In this document: piece by piece, positions 39,845 through 49,267 of the stretch
How the letters are laid out: each line of letters begins with the position of its first letter
Position numbering within the stretch: position 1 is the first letter of the stretch
Assembly: GCA_019654715.1 (NCBI GenBank)
Contig: BPEH01000003.1
Span: 1-64,000, forward strand
Source: Fidelibacterota bacterium
GTDB lineage: Bacteria > Fidelibacterota > Marinisomatia > Marinisomatales > Marinisomataceae
DNA length: 64,000 nucleotides
Direction: 5' to 3'
The notes under the pieces: generated by a model
What the model saw: only the letters and a program-made list of their open reading frames with translations
Told to the model about the DNA's origin: nothing
The model's database searches: none
Translations under genes and position numbers: made by a program

Positions 39845-41668
39845 GTAAGAAGATTAAATCTATATTAGCAACGGATTGTGGTAGTACAACCACAAAAGCA
39901 ATTTTAATTGAATGGAAAGACAATCGTTATCGTCTAACATTTAGAGGAGAAGCCCCCACGACTGTAGAAGCCCCTTTCGAAGATGTTACCAAGGGTGTTT
40001 TGAATGCTGTAATGGAAGTAGAAGAATTATCTGGAAGAACAATTCTTGATGGAGATAAAATTATTACTCCTGATAATGGAAAAAAAGGGGTTGATATTTA
40101 TGTGTCCACAAGTTCCGCAGGTGGTGGATTACAAATGATGGTAGCTGGAGTGGTAAAATCTATGTCTGGTGAAAGCGCAGAACGTGCTGCTTTAGGAGCT
40201 GGATCAATTGTGATGGATGTGTTAGGGATCCAATGATGGTCGATTACCTCATGAAAAAATTACTAGAATTCGCCAACTAAGACCTGATATGATTTTATTA
40301 TCAGGTGGTACAGATGGAGGAACAACAACGCATGTGATGGAATTAGCAGAAATATTAGCAGCTGCTAATCCTAGACCTAGACTTGGTCAGAATTATAAAC
40401 TGCCTGTGATTTATGCTGGCAACAACAAAGCACATGACAATATTCAAAAAACATTAGGTGAGATATCAGATTTAGATATTGTGGAAAATATTCGTCCAGT
40501 TCTTGAACAAGAAAATTTGGAACCTTCTCGAGATAAAATTCATGATTTATTTATGGAGCATGTGATGGCACAAGCACCAGGATATAAAAAATTAATGTCT
40601 TGGACAGATGCTCCAATTATGCCAACCCCTGGAGCGGTTGGTTCTTTAATTGAAATGATTGCAAAGAAAGAAAATATTTCTGTAGTGGGCGTTGATATTG
40701 GTGGAGCAACAACAGACATTTTTTCAGTGTTTGAAGGAAAATTCAATCGTACTGTAAGTGCTAATCTTGGGATGAGTTATTCAATTTGTAATGTATTGGC
40801 TGAATCTGGTCTGGATAATGTCTTAAGATGGGTTCCTTTTGATATTGATCATAGCAATTTGACAAATCGTATTGGAAATAAGATGATTCGTCCAACCACT
40901 GTTCCTCAATCGTTAGAAGAGTTGGTAGTGGAACAAGCAATTGCAAGAGAAGCTTTAAGGCTGTCATTTATTCAGCATAAATCATTCGCTACGAGCCTTA
41001 AAGGCGTTCAATCAGAAAGAACAATTTCTGATGCTTTTGAACAATCATCTAGTGGACAATCTCTTGTAAACATGATGGAATTAGATTTATTAGTAGGGTC
41101 CGGAGGGGTTTTGTCTCATGCTCCTCGTAGACAACAATCTGCTAGAATGCTTATTGATGCATTTATGCCAGAAGGAATTACACAGATAGCGGTAGACTCA
41201 ATTTTTATGATGCCTCAATTAGGAGTTTTAGCCAATATTGATAGCAAAGAATTGAAAGATGACGCAAGTCAGGCAGCTTTAGAAGTTTTTGATAACGATT
41301 GTTTAATTAGATTAGGGACATGTATTGCACCAATAGGTAAGGCAAAACCAAGGTCTCAAATGGCCCAAGTATCTTTGAGTTTTGAAGATGGTTCAACAAA
41401 GAAAATTAATATCAATGAAGGGTCTTTAGAAATGTTGGAAGTTCCTTACGAACCGGTAAAGATTGAAATACAACCTTCAAGGGGAATTGATGTAGGAGCT
41501 GGAAAAGGGGAGCCATTAAGTTCCACAATTTATGGAGGGATTGTTGGATTAATCTTTGATGGTAGAAATCGACCAATTAATCTACCGAAGGATTCTTCAG
41601 AGCGTATCCAAAATTTACTTAATTGGTCTGATGCGGTTAATGAATATCCTAAAGGAGATTTGTTCTAA
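39841..41668 (+). CDS. MutL-family ASKHA ATPase (glutamate mutase reactivase-like; one frame break)
   Basis: An actin-like ATPase of about 610 residues. The phosphate-1 motif is ATDCGSTTTKAILIEW, phosphate-2 is VVGVDIGGATTDIFSVF and the adenosine loop is LLVGSGGVLSHAPRR. SSAGGGLQMMVAGVVKSM and LSGGTDGGTTTHVMELAE are typical of the MutL/GlmL family. Members are named after reactivation of B12-dependent glutamate mutase, but no mutase subunit is encoded near here. A frame break at about 40228 (one extra base in GGG) separates the N-terminal 131 residues from the rest; NDGRLPHEKI bridges it. It heads a seven-gene cassette with membrane proteins, so an unknown membrane-linked role is more likely. 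Confidence 0.85.
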
Positions 41669-42791
41669 TGGCACATTCGTATACTCCAGGATTAAAGGTT
41701 TTAAAAAAGACATTATTTAGAAAAGAAAGAATTTTGCCACTAAAGGGAAAAGTCTTTTGTAAAGCAAGGGGATAAATTATCTCCAGAAACGATTGTAGCG
41801 TCAACTTCTCTTCCAGGGAATGTCCAAATGTTAAAAGTAAATAATATCCTCAATATTGAACCAAGAGATGTGAAAGATTGTTTGGTTGTCAAAGAAGGAG
41901 ATAGTGTTAAAAAAGGTGAAAAAATTGCTGAAACAGCAGGGTTGTTAGGCATGTTCAAATCATCTCTTGAATCTCCAGTGGATGGTACTGTTGAGTCTAT
42001 TTCAGATAGTACAGGGCGAGTTGTGTTACGTGAAGCACCAATTCCAGTAGAAGTAGATGCTTATGTCCGCGGTAAAGTAGGAGAAGTAATTCAAAATGAA
42101 GGAATTGTGGTAACCTCTAGTGCTTCTTTTATCCAAGGTATTTTTGGTATTGCAGGAGAAAAACAAGGGGCATTACAATTAGTTTCTCAAGATCCGTCTG
42201 AAGAATTGACGGCAGAAAAAATTACAAATGATATGGCTGGAAAGATTTTAATCGGAGGATCATTTTTAAGCTTAGATGCATATAAAAAAGCAATGTCATG
42301 TAATGTTGCTGGGATAGTTGTTGGAGGGTTTAATTATTATGATTTAAAGGAAGTATTAGGATATAATTTGGGTGTTGCAATTACTGGAACTGAAAAATTA
42401 AAAACGGCACTTATTGTTACTGAAGGATATGGATCAATTCCAATGAGTAAGGCAACATTCGATTTATTAAAATCACATAATGGAAGTGATGCTTCCATCA
42501 ATGGAGCAACACAAATAAGAGCTGGCGTAATCCGTCCAGAAATTGTTATTCCACTTAAAGATGAAGATAGTGAAGATTCATCTTCAAATGTACAAGAAGG
42601 AATTAAAGGAGGGAAGTATCGTAAGAGTAATCCGTTCACCAAATTTTGGAAAAATTGGTACAGTTACTTCTCTACCAACCAAATTACATAAGATGGAATC
42701 TGAAACAATGGTGAGAGTAGCAGAAATTAAAATTGATGGTAAAAATTTCTTGATTCCAAGAGCTAACTTAGAGATGGTTGAATTACAATGA
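41668..42791 (+). CDS. RnfC-like barrel-sandwich protein with KOW-like C-terminus (frame breaks)
   Basis: The start ATG overlaps the MutL-like stop. The N-terminal region, after a break near 41755, contains two lipoyl/biotinyl-type repeats: CLVVKEGDSVKKGEKIAET and SSLESPVDGTVESISDSTGR. This resembles the N-terminal domain of RnfC, but without Fe-S cysteine motifs or the NADH/SLBB modules. The middle (IVVTSSASFIQGIFGIAGEK, NVAGIVVGGFNYYDLKEVLG) is a mixed alpha/beta domain unknown to me. After another break near 42615, the C terminus reads SIVRVIRSPNFGKIGTVTS, a KOW-like beta turn, and NFLIPRANLEMVELQ. Such a lipoyl-fold plus KOW combination suggests a scaffold or adaptor protein. Confidence 0.65.
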
Positions 42792-43062
42792 TTCAAAATT
42801 TAACAGTAGATGATAAAAACTTTTTAACAGGAGTTGCTAAAAAAATTATAGAATTAAAAATTGGGTTTCTCCTGCTATTTTCTTTTTTGAGATGGTAAAA
42901 CCATTAAATTTTATTGGTAGCCAAACTATGGTATTTTTTGGCCCAATAGTTAGTGCATTTGTCAAAACAGATGGTTATTATAGGGCTGCAGAATTATTTG
43001 AAAGTAACGTCAGCGTAGAATTTTTAATCTCTGAATTGGAAAGATTAGGTAAAAATGGGTAA
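42788..43062 (+). CDS. Small protein of the MutL-like cassette (frame break)
   Basis: A protein of about 90 residues, overlapping both neighbours (ATGA at its start and 8 bases at its end). The first frame terminates at about 42897, but the sequence is restored by one base change near 42862. It then reads WVSPAIFFFEMVKPLNFIG, SQTMVFFGPIVSAFVKTD and ESNVSVEFLISELERLGK. It is probably one amphipathic or membrane-associated segment followed by a helix. I know no family. Confidence 0.55.
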
Positions 43063-43966
43063 CCAACGTGGTATAAAATATGGAATAGGTATTTTAGTAA
43101 TCATCGTTTTTACCTATGTCTTGTCAAACTATCATGTTGCTTTAAATTTTATATTACGTCGTTGGGATATTACAATTGAATCAATTTTTAATTCAGATAG
43201 AGCGTTTCTGTTTATTGTTTTACTTACCGTTATCATGGTATTGCTTAATGAAATTCGAAACGCAAGAAAAGATTCTGATTCAATTTTTTTACGTACAATT
43301 CCTGGGTTAAAAGCTGTTGAAGAAGCTGTAGGTCGTTCTACCGAAATGGGTAGGCCAATTCTTTATGTTCCAGGCATTATGGATATGAACGAAGTTGAAA
43401 CAGTTGCTGGTGTTATTATTTTAGGACATGTTGCACAGATGACTGCGCAATATGAAACTGGTCTTGATGTGCCTGTTGCAAGATCTATTGTAATGCAGGC
43501 AGCAAGAGAATCTTGTAAAGAAGCATATCTTAGCCAAGGGCGACCAGAAATGTTTAATGAAGATATGGTTCATTATATTACCGATGATCAATTTGCTTAT
43601 GCAGCTGGGGTAAATGGTATAATGCAAAGAGACAAACCTGCTGCATGTATGTATATGGGTAAGTTTTATGCAGAATCACTTCTATTTGCGGAAACAGGAA
43701 ACGGGATTGGTGCAATTCAGATTGCTGGAACAGCATCCCAAGCGCAAATTCCTTTCTTTGTTACAGCCTGTGATTATACTTTAATGGGAGAAGAATACTT
43801 TGCAGCAAGTGCTTACCTTTCTAGAAAACCTGAATTAATTGGTGGAGTTACAACACAAGATACGGTTAAGCTGATGTTAATTGGATTAATTATTGTTGGT
43901 TTGGTAATGCGTGCCCTATTTGATCTTGATATTGTTTCATTCAATCTTTTGGATATAATCGGATAA
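43055..43966 (+). CDS. DUF6754-like membrane protein
   Basis: Two N-terminal helices (YGIGILVIIVFTYVLS, FLFIVLLTVIMVLLNEI) are followed by a cytoplasmic-like domain of about 200 residues. A C-terminal helix (TVKLMLIGLIIVGLVMRALF) closes it. The domain opens with EMGRPILYVPGIMDMNEVET and contains AGVIILGHVAQMTAQYETG, GLDVPVARSIVMQAARES, ACMYMGKFYAESLLFAETGN and AASAYLSRKPELIGG. From memory this matches the uncharacterised DUF6754 family; a profile search should confirm it. The frame is clean. It is co-directional and overlapping with the small protein before it. Confidence 0.75.
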   Translation: MGNQRGIKYGIGILVIIVFTYVLSNYHVALNFILRRWDITIESIFNSDRAFLFIVLLTVIMVLLNEIRNARKDSDSIFLRTIPGLKAVEEAVGRSTEMGRPILYVPGIMDMNEVETVAGVIILGHVAQMTAQYETGLDVPVARSIVMQAARESCKEAYLSQGRPEMFNEDMVHYITDDQFAYAAGVNGIMQRDKPAACMYMGKFYAESLLFAETGNGIGAIQIAGTASQAQIPFFVTACDYTLMGEEYFAASAYLSRKPELIGGVTTQDTVKLMLIGLIIVGLVMRALFDLDIVSFNLLDIIG

Positions 43967-43970
43967 TAAT

Positions 43971-44987
43971 ATGATTTGGAAAAGATATATACCAATTGCT
44001 ATTGTAGGATTTTTCGGATCTCTTACTCTATTTGGTTGGTTTTTTGAGAGCGAAGGTATTAAGGCTTTTATTGATGATGATGCAACTCAATGGTATGATA
44101 TTATTGCTAGTTTTGCAATTTTTCTTGGAGCATTAAATTTATTAAAACTACAATTTTTAAAAGTTCTTAAACAACAATCAGGTTGGCAATATAGTGTTGT
44201 TGCAATTGTTTCTTTCTTTGCTGTTTTTGTTATAGGATTTTTTATGAGAGGTGCTTTTGTTGTTGATATTCCTAATGCCGATGTGCAGAGTACATACTTT
44301 ACACAAGGGGCGGCAGAAGAAGCGGTTAATCAGTTAAAAGATTCAGGTGTTACTGCAAGTATTACACCTGCACAATGGGGAGCCCATATACAAACAGAAG
44401 GAGGGTTATTTAAATGGATGTTTGATAACATCTTTACACCTCTTTCAGCAACTATGTTTGCTCTATTAGCATTCTATGTTGCGTCAGCATCGTATCGTGC
44501 GTTTAGGGCAAGAAATTTCGAAGCAACACTACTTTTATTAGCTGGTATTATTATTATGATTGGAAGAGTTCCAATAGGAAGTCTTATTCCGAGTTGGATT
44601 ATTATGTACTTACTGGTTCTAGTTCTTGGAATAGTAGTCAATACATATTTTAAAAGCCGTGAGCTTGTTTTCATCGTAGTCGCTTTAGGTTTATTAGGAG
44701 TGACAGCTTTGTTCTTATACTTAGATTCGACAACAGTAGTAGATATATTTAATGCATTTATTACAGGTGGAGTAATTTCAGGTTTTGAAGTTCTTGGAAG
44801 TTGGTTCACAGGTTGGCCAATAAATCAACCATCAATATTTTATCTACCTGCTTTACAGGAATGGATTTATACAGTACCTAATTTAGCTGGAGCACGAGCT
44901 ATTATGATTGGTATTGGATTAGGGATTATTGTAACCAGTCTGAGATATATATTTGGATTGGAAAAATCATATATAGGTGATCAATGA
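43971..44987 (+). CDS. Polytopic membrane protein of unknown function
   Basis: I predict about eight transmembrane helices, including IAIVGFFGSLTLFGWFF, VVAIVSFFAVFVIGFF, ATLLLLAGIIIMIG and ALGLLGVTALFLYL. The first extramembrane loop (residues 90-145) has ADVQSTYFTQGAAEEAVNQL and TPAQWGAHIQTEGGLFK. There is no recognisable transport motif. It follows the DUF6754-like gene after 4 bases, and its stop overlaps the next start by 4 bases, so the proteins are probably made together as a membrane complex. Confidence 0.65.
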   Translation: MIWKRYIPIAIVGFFGSLTLFGWFFESEGIKAFIDDDATQWYDIIASFAIFLGALNLLKLQFLKVLKQQSGWQYSVVAIVSFFAVFVIGFFMRGAFVVDIPNADVQSTYFTQGAAEEAVNQLKDSGVTASITPAQWGAHIQTEGGLFKWMFDNIFTPLSATMFALLAFYVASASYRAFRARNFEATLLLLAGIIIMIGRVPIGSLIPSWIIMYLLVLVLGIVVNTYFKSRELVFIVVALGLLGVTALFLYLDSTTVVDIFNAFITGGVISGFEVLGSWFTGWPINQPSIFYLPALQEWIYTVPNLAGARAIMIGIGLGIIVTSLRYIFGLEKSYIGDQ

Positions 44988-45832
44988 GGTTTCTTGAAGA
45001 TATTCTCATAAAGTTTGGATCAGTTGATAGAAGAGTAATCTTTGTATTAATTGGATTAGCAGTACTTGTTCCTCTGTTGAGCCCTGTTGATCTTGCAATA
45101 CGACCAACTCCATCTTCTCAAAAAGTTTATGATGCTGTTGATAGTATTCCTGATAATTCTAATGTTTTAATTTCATTTGATTATGGACCTAGTACTAGAC
45201 CGGAAATTCATCCAATGACATTAGGTATTATGCGCCATATTCTTAGCCAAGATCGTGGACATAAAATCTATATAACTTGTTTGTGGCCCGATGGATTATA
45301 TATGGCAAAAGATGCTTTAAAAACAATTAATGAAGAATACGATTTAGTTGAACATGAAGATTATGTTTTGCTAGGATTTAGACCTGGAAACGAAGCAATT
45401 GTAAAAGGGCTAGCAAGCGATTTACGTAAAGTATTTACCGTTGATGCAGCGCAAAATCCAATAAGTGAAATTCCAATGATGGAAGGAATAAATAATCTAA
45501 ACGATTTCCAATTTATGTTTACAGGTTCTGCAGGATATCCTGGTACCTTTGAATGGGTACAATATGGAGCAGATCCAACAGGTGTTCCTCTTTCATCTGG
45601 CACAACTTCTATTCAAGTAAATGAAGTGATGCCTTATGTACAAAGTGGTCAATTAAAAGGAATTCTTGCAGGGATGCCTGGTGCGGCAGAATATGAAAAA
45701 TTAATTGAGACGCCTGGTATTGCTATTCAAGGAATGGCAGCACAATCGTATGGACATCTTGTTATTGTCCTATTTATCATTTTGGGAAATTTAGCTTACT
45801 TTATTACCGAACGAAGAGAGAGGAAATACTAA
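44984..45832 (+). CDS. Two-helix membrane protein with large external domain, unknown function
   Basis: One helix near each end (VIFVLIGLAVLVPLLSPVD and HLVIVLFIILGNLAYFITE) brackets a domain of about 210 residues. Conserved-looking segments are NVLISFDYGPSTRPEIHPMT, HKIYITCLWPDGLYMAKDAL, EDYVLLGFRPGNEAIVKGLA and SSGTTSIQVNEVMPYVQSGQ. The domain looks alpha/beta (Rossmann-like alternation), perhaps a periplasmic-binding or hydrolase-like fold, though no catalytic triad is evident. It overlaps the previous gene and abuts the next. Confidence 0.65.
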   Translation: MRFLEDILIKFGSVDRRVIFVLIGLAVLVPLLSPVDLAIRPTPSSQKVYDAVDSIPDNSNVLISFDYGPSTRPEIHPMTLGIMRHILSQDRGHKIYITCLWPDGLYMAKDALKTINEEYDLVEHEDYVLLGFRPGNEAIVKGLASDLRKVFTVDAAQNPISEIPMMEGINNLNDFQFMFTGSAGYPGTFEWVQYGADPTGVPLSSGTTSIQVNEVMPYVQSGQLKGILAGMPGAAEYEKLIETPGIAIQGMAAQSYGHLVIVLFIILGNLAYFITERRERKY

Positions 45833-46615
45833 ATGGAACAGCTGTCGTTCTCAACAATACTTGGTGCTTGGATTGCTGCATTCCTTACGTTAGGAATTTT
45901 CTCATATCTCTATAGAGATAATCCATTTTATAAGATAGCCGAACATGTATTTGTTGGTGTATCTGCTGCTTATTGGGCTGCCACATTTTATTGGACTCAA
46001 ATTTATCCTAATTTATTTGGTAGGTTATTTGCTTTAGATAGTCCATTTGCAAACATGTATGTTATTGATAAAGGCCATGAATACAATGGCTTATATTTCT
46101 TTCCGTTGCTTTTAGGTATTATGATGCTATTAAGTGTATTCAAACAGGTTAATTGGATGGCACGATGGGGTATTGCTTATACGGTTGGAATTGCTGCTGG
46201 ATTGAAAGCGTTTGGATATTTAAGCTCTAATGTTATCAGTCAGGTTAAATCTACTGCAGTAGAATTATTCAGTGGAGAATTAGCATTTTTTGCAATGTCT
46301 GGACCTAGTATTTTCAATAATATTGTTATTTTTATCGGCACAATAAGTGCTCTAATGTATTTTTATTTCTCAAGAGAACAGTCTGGAGCCTATGGACGTT
46401 TCACGCGTTTAGGAGTCTACTTTCTAATGATTAGTTTTGGTGCATCCTTTGGGTTTGCTGTTATGGGCCGAATTTCTCTGCTAATTGGGCGTTTTAATGA
46501 TTTAATCTTATTTTCTGATCCATCATATAATTATGGTACGTTTTGGATGTTAGGATTGATTATAGCAGCACTCGGTTATTGGTCATTCCAAAATCCTGAA
46601 AGAACAGAGGGATAA
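45833..46615 (+). CDS. Seven-helix membrane protein of unknown function
   Basis: About seven hydrophobic segments are visible, including AAFLTLGIFSYLYRD, FVGVSAAYWAATFYW, FFPLLLGIMMLLSVF, IVIFIGTISALMYFYF and MLGLIIAALGYWSF. A YRDNPFYKIAEHVFVGVSAA opening and GRFTRLGVYFLMISFGASFG give it a distinctive look. No known motif is recognised. It begins on the base after the preceding stop and ends the membrane part of the cassette, four bases before the aminotransferase gene. Confidence 0.65.
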   Translation: MEQLSFSTILGAWIAAFLTLGIFSYLYRDNPFYKIAEHVFVGVSAAYWAATFYWTQIYPNLFGRLFALDSPFANMYVIDKGHEYNGLYFFPLLLGIMMLLSVFKQVNWMARWGIAYTVGIAAGLKAFGYLSSNVISQVKSTAVELFSGELAFFAMSGPSIFNNIVIFIGTISALMYFYFSREQSGAYGRFTRLGVYFLMISFGASFGFAVMGRISLLIGRFNDLILFSDPSYNYGTFWMLGLIIAALGYWSFQNPERTEG

Positions 46616-46619
46616 TTGA

Positions 46620-47966
46620 ATGAAGCCATCTGATATTAGAAAAGTTATTGGTAGCAGTATCTTAGCGGACGGGATGTCCCCAATCATTGATTTAGAAAAA
46701 TCTCACGGTTCTTGGTTAGTAGATAAAGTAACTGGGAAAGAATATCTTGATTTGTTTTCAATGTTTGCTTCATTATCTGTTGGATATAACCATCCTTATG
46801 TATTAGAGCAGTCAGAGCGCTTAAAAGTTGCTGCAATTAATAAACCTACCAACTCAGATGTCTATTCTTTAGAACTAGCAGAATTTATGGAAACATTTAA
46901 ACGTGTTGCCCAACCTAGTTATTTACCTCATACGTTCTTTATTGAAGGAGGAACATTGGCTGTAGAGAATGCGCTAAAGGTTGCTTTTGATTGGAAGCGT
47001 AGAAAAAATTTAGCTAAAGGAAGCAGCGCAAAAGGGGAGAAAGTAATCCATTTTAAAGAGTCTTTTCATGGTCGTTCCGGATATACAATGTCATTAACCG
47101 ATTCTCCCGATAAAAGAAAAACCATGTATTTTCCCAAGTTTGATTGGCCAAGAGTTACCAATCCAAAAATTACATTTCCTCTAGAGAAAAATTTAGATCA
47201 AGTGATTGCATTAGAGAACCAGGCTTTCACAGAAATAAAAGATGCTATTTCTTCCAATCCAGACAATATTGCTTCTATTATTATTGAACCAATTCAGGGA
47301 GAGGGAGGCGATAATCATTTTCGATGTGAGTTTTTCCAGGAATTGAGAGAAATTGCCAATGAGAATGATATCATGCTTATTTATGATGAAGTGCAAACAG
47401 GGATTGGCGTTACAGGGAGAATGTGGGCACATCAACATTTTGCAGCACATGAATGTAGCGATTGTTGCTGTGGAGAAGATTCATCTGCTAAGCCTGATAT
47501 TATTGCATTTGGTAAGAAAACTCAGGTATGCGGTATTGCAGTGAGCAATCGCGTGGAAGAAGTAGAGAACCATGTATTTGCAGAATCTAGTCGATTAAAT
47601 TCCACATGGGGTGGCAATTTGGTTGATATGGTGCGACTTACTATCTATTTAGAATTAATAGAGAAAGAGAACCTAGTGGAGAAAGCTGAAAAAACTGGAA
47701 ATTATTTGTTAAATCGTTTATACGCACTTCAGGAACAATATCCCAATCTTGTTTCTAATGCGCGAGGAAGAGGATTGTATTGCGCATTCGATCTTCCTTC
47801 TGGAGACAAAAGAGATAAGTTGGCAGAATTGCTTTTAGAAGAAGGATCAATTTTATTAGGATCTGGACATCAATCTATCCGTTTTCGTCCTCATTTAAAT
47901 GTAAAAACTGAAGATATTGATTTTGGGATAGATTGTTTTAAAAAAGCTCTAGATAAGTTAGGGTAA
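46620..47966 (+). CDS. lat: L-lysine 6-transaminase
   Basis: A class-III PLP aminotransferase that moves the epsilon-amino group of lysine to 2-oxoglutarate. Family-specific blocks include HTFFIEGGTLAVENALKVAF, HFKESFHGRSGYTMSLT, LIYDEVQTGIGVTGRMWAHQ, the PLP lysine in AFGKKTQVCG (Lys300) and SSRLNSTWGGNLVDMVR. Unusual is a Cys-rich insertion, HECSDCCCGEDSS (Cys279, 282-284), just before the lysine loop. It may bind a metal or form disulfides. It probably catabolises lysine, or supplies 2-aminoadipate semialdehyde for piperideine-type compounds. It is followed at once by rsmI. Confidence 0.9.
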   Translation: MKPSDIRKVIGSSILADGMSPIIDLEKSHGSWLVDKVTGKEYLDLFSMFASLSVGYNHPYVLEQSERLKVAAINKPTNSDVYSLELAEFMETFKRVAQPSYLPHTFFIEGGTLAVENALKVAFDWKRRKNLAKGSSAKGEKVIHFKESFHGRSGYTMSLTDSPDKRKTMYFPKFDWPRVTNPKITFPLEKNLDQVIALENQAFTEIKDAISSNPDNIASIIIEPIQGEGGDNHFRCEFFQELREIANENDIMLIYDEVQTGIGVTGRMWAHQHFAAHECSDCCCGEDSSAKPDIIAFGKKTQVCGIAVSNRVEEVENHVFAESSRLNSTWGGNLVDMVRLTIYLELIEKENLVEKAEKTGNYLLNRLYALQEQYPNLVSNARGRGLYCAFDLPSGDKRDKLAELLLEEGSILLGSGHQSIRFRPHLNVKTEDIDFGIDCFKKALDKLG

Positions 47967-48657
47967 TGTCGAATAAAGGTAGATTATATATCGTTGCCAC
48001 TCCGATTGGCAATTTAAAGGATTTTACATTCAGGGCTATCGATACTTTACAAGAAGTTGATCATATTTTTGCCGAAGATACACGTAAATCTATTCAATTA
48101 ATGAAACATTATGATATCACGACCAATTTAGATAGTTATCATGAACACAATACCACCCAAAAGATTCCTAAAATTATCAGGTTATTAAACGAAGGGAAGG
48201 ATATTGGATTAATTTCTGATGCGGGTACACCAAATATTAGTGATCCAGGATACAAATTAATCAGAGCATGTATTGATGAAGCAATTGATATTATTCCTAT
48301 TCCAGGAGCTTCTGCTGTAACAACAGCTCTTAGTGCGTCAGGCTCCCATCTGATTCGTTCTTTTTTTTAGGATTCCTCCCGCAGAAAAAAGGAAGAAAAA
48401 AGAAAATTTCTTTTTTAAAGAGTTTAGAAAATACTATAATTATATTTGAGAGTCCTCATCGATTACTAAAAACGTTGAGGGAATTGCATGACGAATTAGG
48501 CGAAAGACCAATTATCGTTGCAAGAGAGTTGACAAAATTATACGAAGAAATTGTACGAGGAAACTTTAGCAGTGTAATTGAATTTTTTGAGTCAAAAAAA
48601 GTAAAAGGTGAAATAGTAATTATTATTGGAAAAGATGATGACAGAGTCTACTTCTAG
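47966..48657 (+). CDS. rsmI: 16S rRNA (cytidine(1402)-2'-O)-methyltransferase RsmI (one frame break)
   Basis: A SAM-dependent TP-methylase. The first frame has YIVATPIGNLKDFTFRA, FAEDTRKSIQLMKHYDI and LISDAGTPNISDPGYKL with PGASAVTTALSASG. An eight-T run at 48361-48368 breaks the frame. The protein continues with FLPQKKGRKKKISFLKSL, IFESPHRLLKTLRELHDELG and RPIIVARELTKLYEEIVRG. The end overlaps tmk. Confidence 0.93.
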
Positions 48658-49267
48658 AGGGAAATTTATCACGTTTGAAGGTATTGATGGTTGTGGAAAA
48701 ACTACGCAAGCAGAAATGTTGCTAGAATTACTGGAAAAACAAGAATTATCAATTAGTTTTGTAAGAGAACCTGGTGGCGATCCTATATCGGAATCAATTC
48801 GTAAACTCCTATTGCATTCAGAAGAAATAATGTCTGATCGTGCAGAAGCATTATTAATGATTGCGAGTAGGGCACAATTAACCGATAAAGTTATTCTTCC
48901 CCATCTATTGAATGGAAGATGGATGATTGCAGATCGTTATGCTGATTCTACGCTTGCATATCAAGGAGGAGGCAGAGGATTAAACAGTACTGCCCTCGAA
49001 GAAATTAATTATTTTGGAACATATACTCTGAAACCTGATTTAACTTTCTTTATTGATATTTCTGTTGAGGAAGCAAACAAAAGAATGTCTGTCTCTAGAG
49101 ATAGGATTGAAAAAGAAGGACAAGAATTCCAACAAAGAGTACGTGATTTTTATACAAACCTACACACAAAAGAACCAGAACGTGTAATGTTGATTAATGG
49201 GGAAAACTCAATTGATGCAATTCATAATGAAATTTCGTCTATTGTAAGTGAAAAATTGATATCATGA
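48635..49267 (+). CDS. tmk: Thymidylate kinase
   Basis: Phosphorylates dTMP to dTDP. The P-loop is FEGIDGCGKTTQAEML. Other landmarks are FVREPGGDPISESIRKLLL, MIADRYADSTLAYQGGGRGL and the lid region DRIEKEGQEFQQRVRDFY. About 210 residues is normal. The start is one of two adjacent ATGs inside the rsmI 3' end. The final bases overlap the S41 protease start (ATGA). Confidence 0.96.
   Translation: MMTESTSRGKFITFEGIDGCGKTTQAEMLLELLEKQELSISFVREPGGDPISESIRKLLLHSEEIMSDRAEALLMIASRAQLTDKVILPHLLNGRWMIADRYADSTLAYQGGGRGLNSTALEEINYFGTYTLKPDLTFFIDISVEEANKRMSVSRDRIEKEGQEFQQRVRDFYTNLHTKEPERVMLINGENSIDAIHNEISSIVSEKLIS

Noticed and set aside
40225-40290. Programmed frameshift in the MutL-like gene
   Set aside because: A G-run indel explains it and unrelated housekeeping genes throughout the window show the same kind of break.
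42337-42642. Long minus-strand frames opposite the MutL cassette and elsewhere
   Set aside because: They mirror the codon structure of clear plus-strand genes and have no family resemblance.
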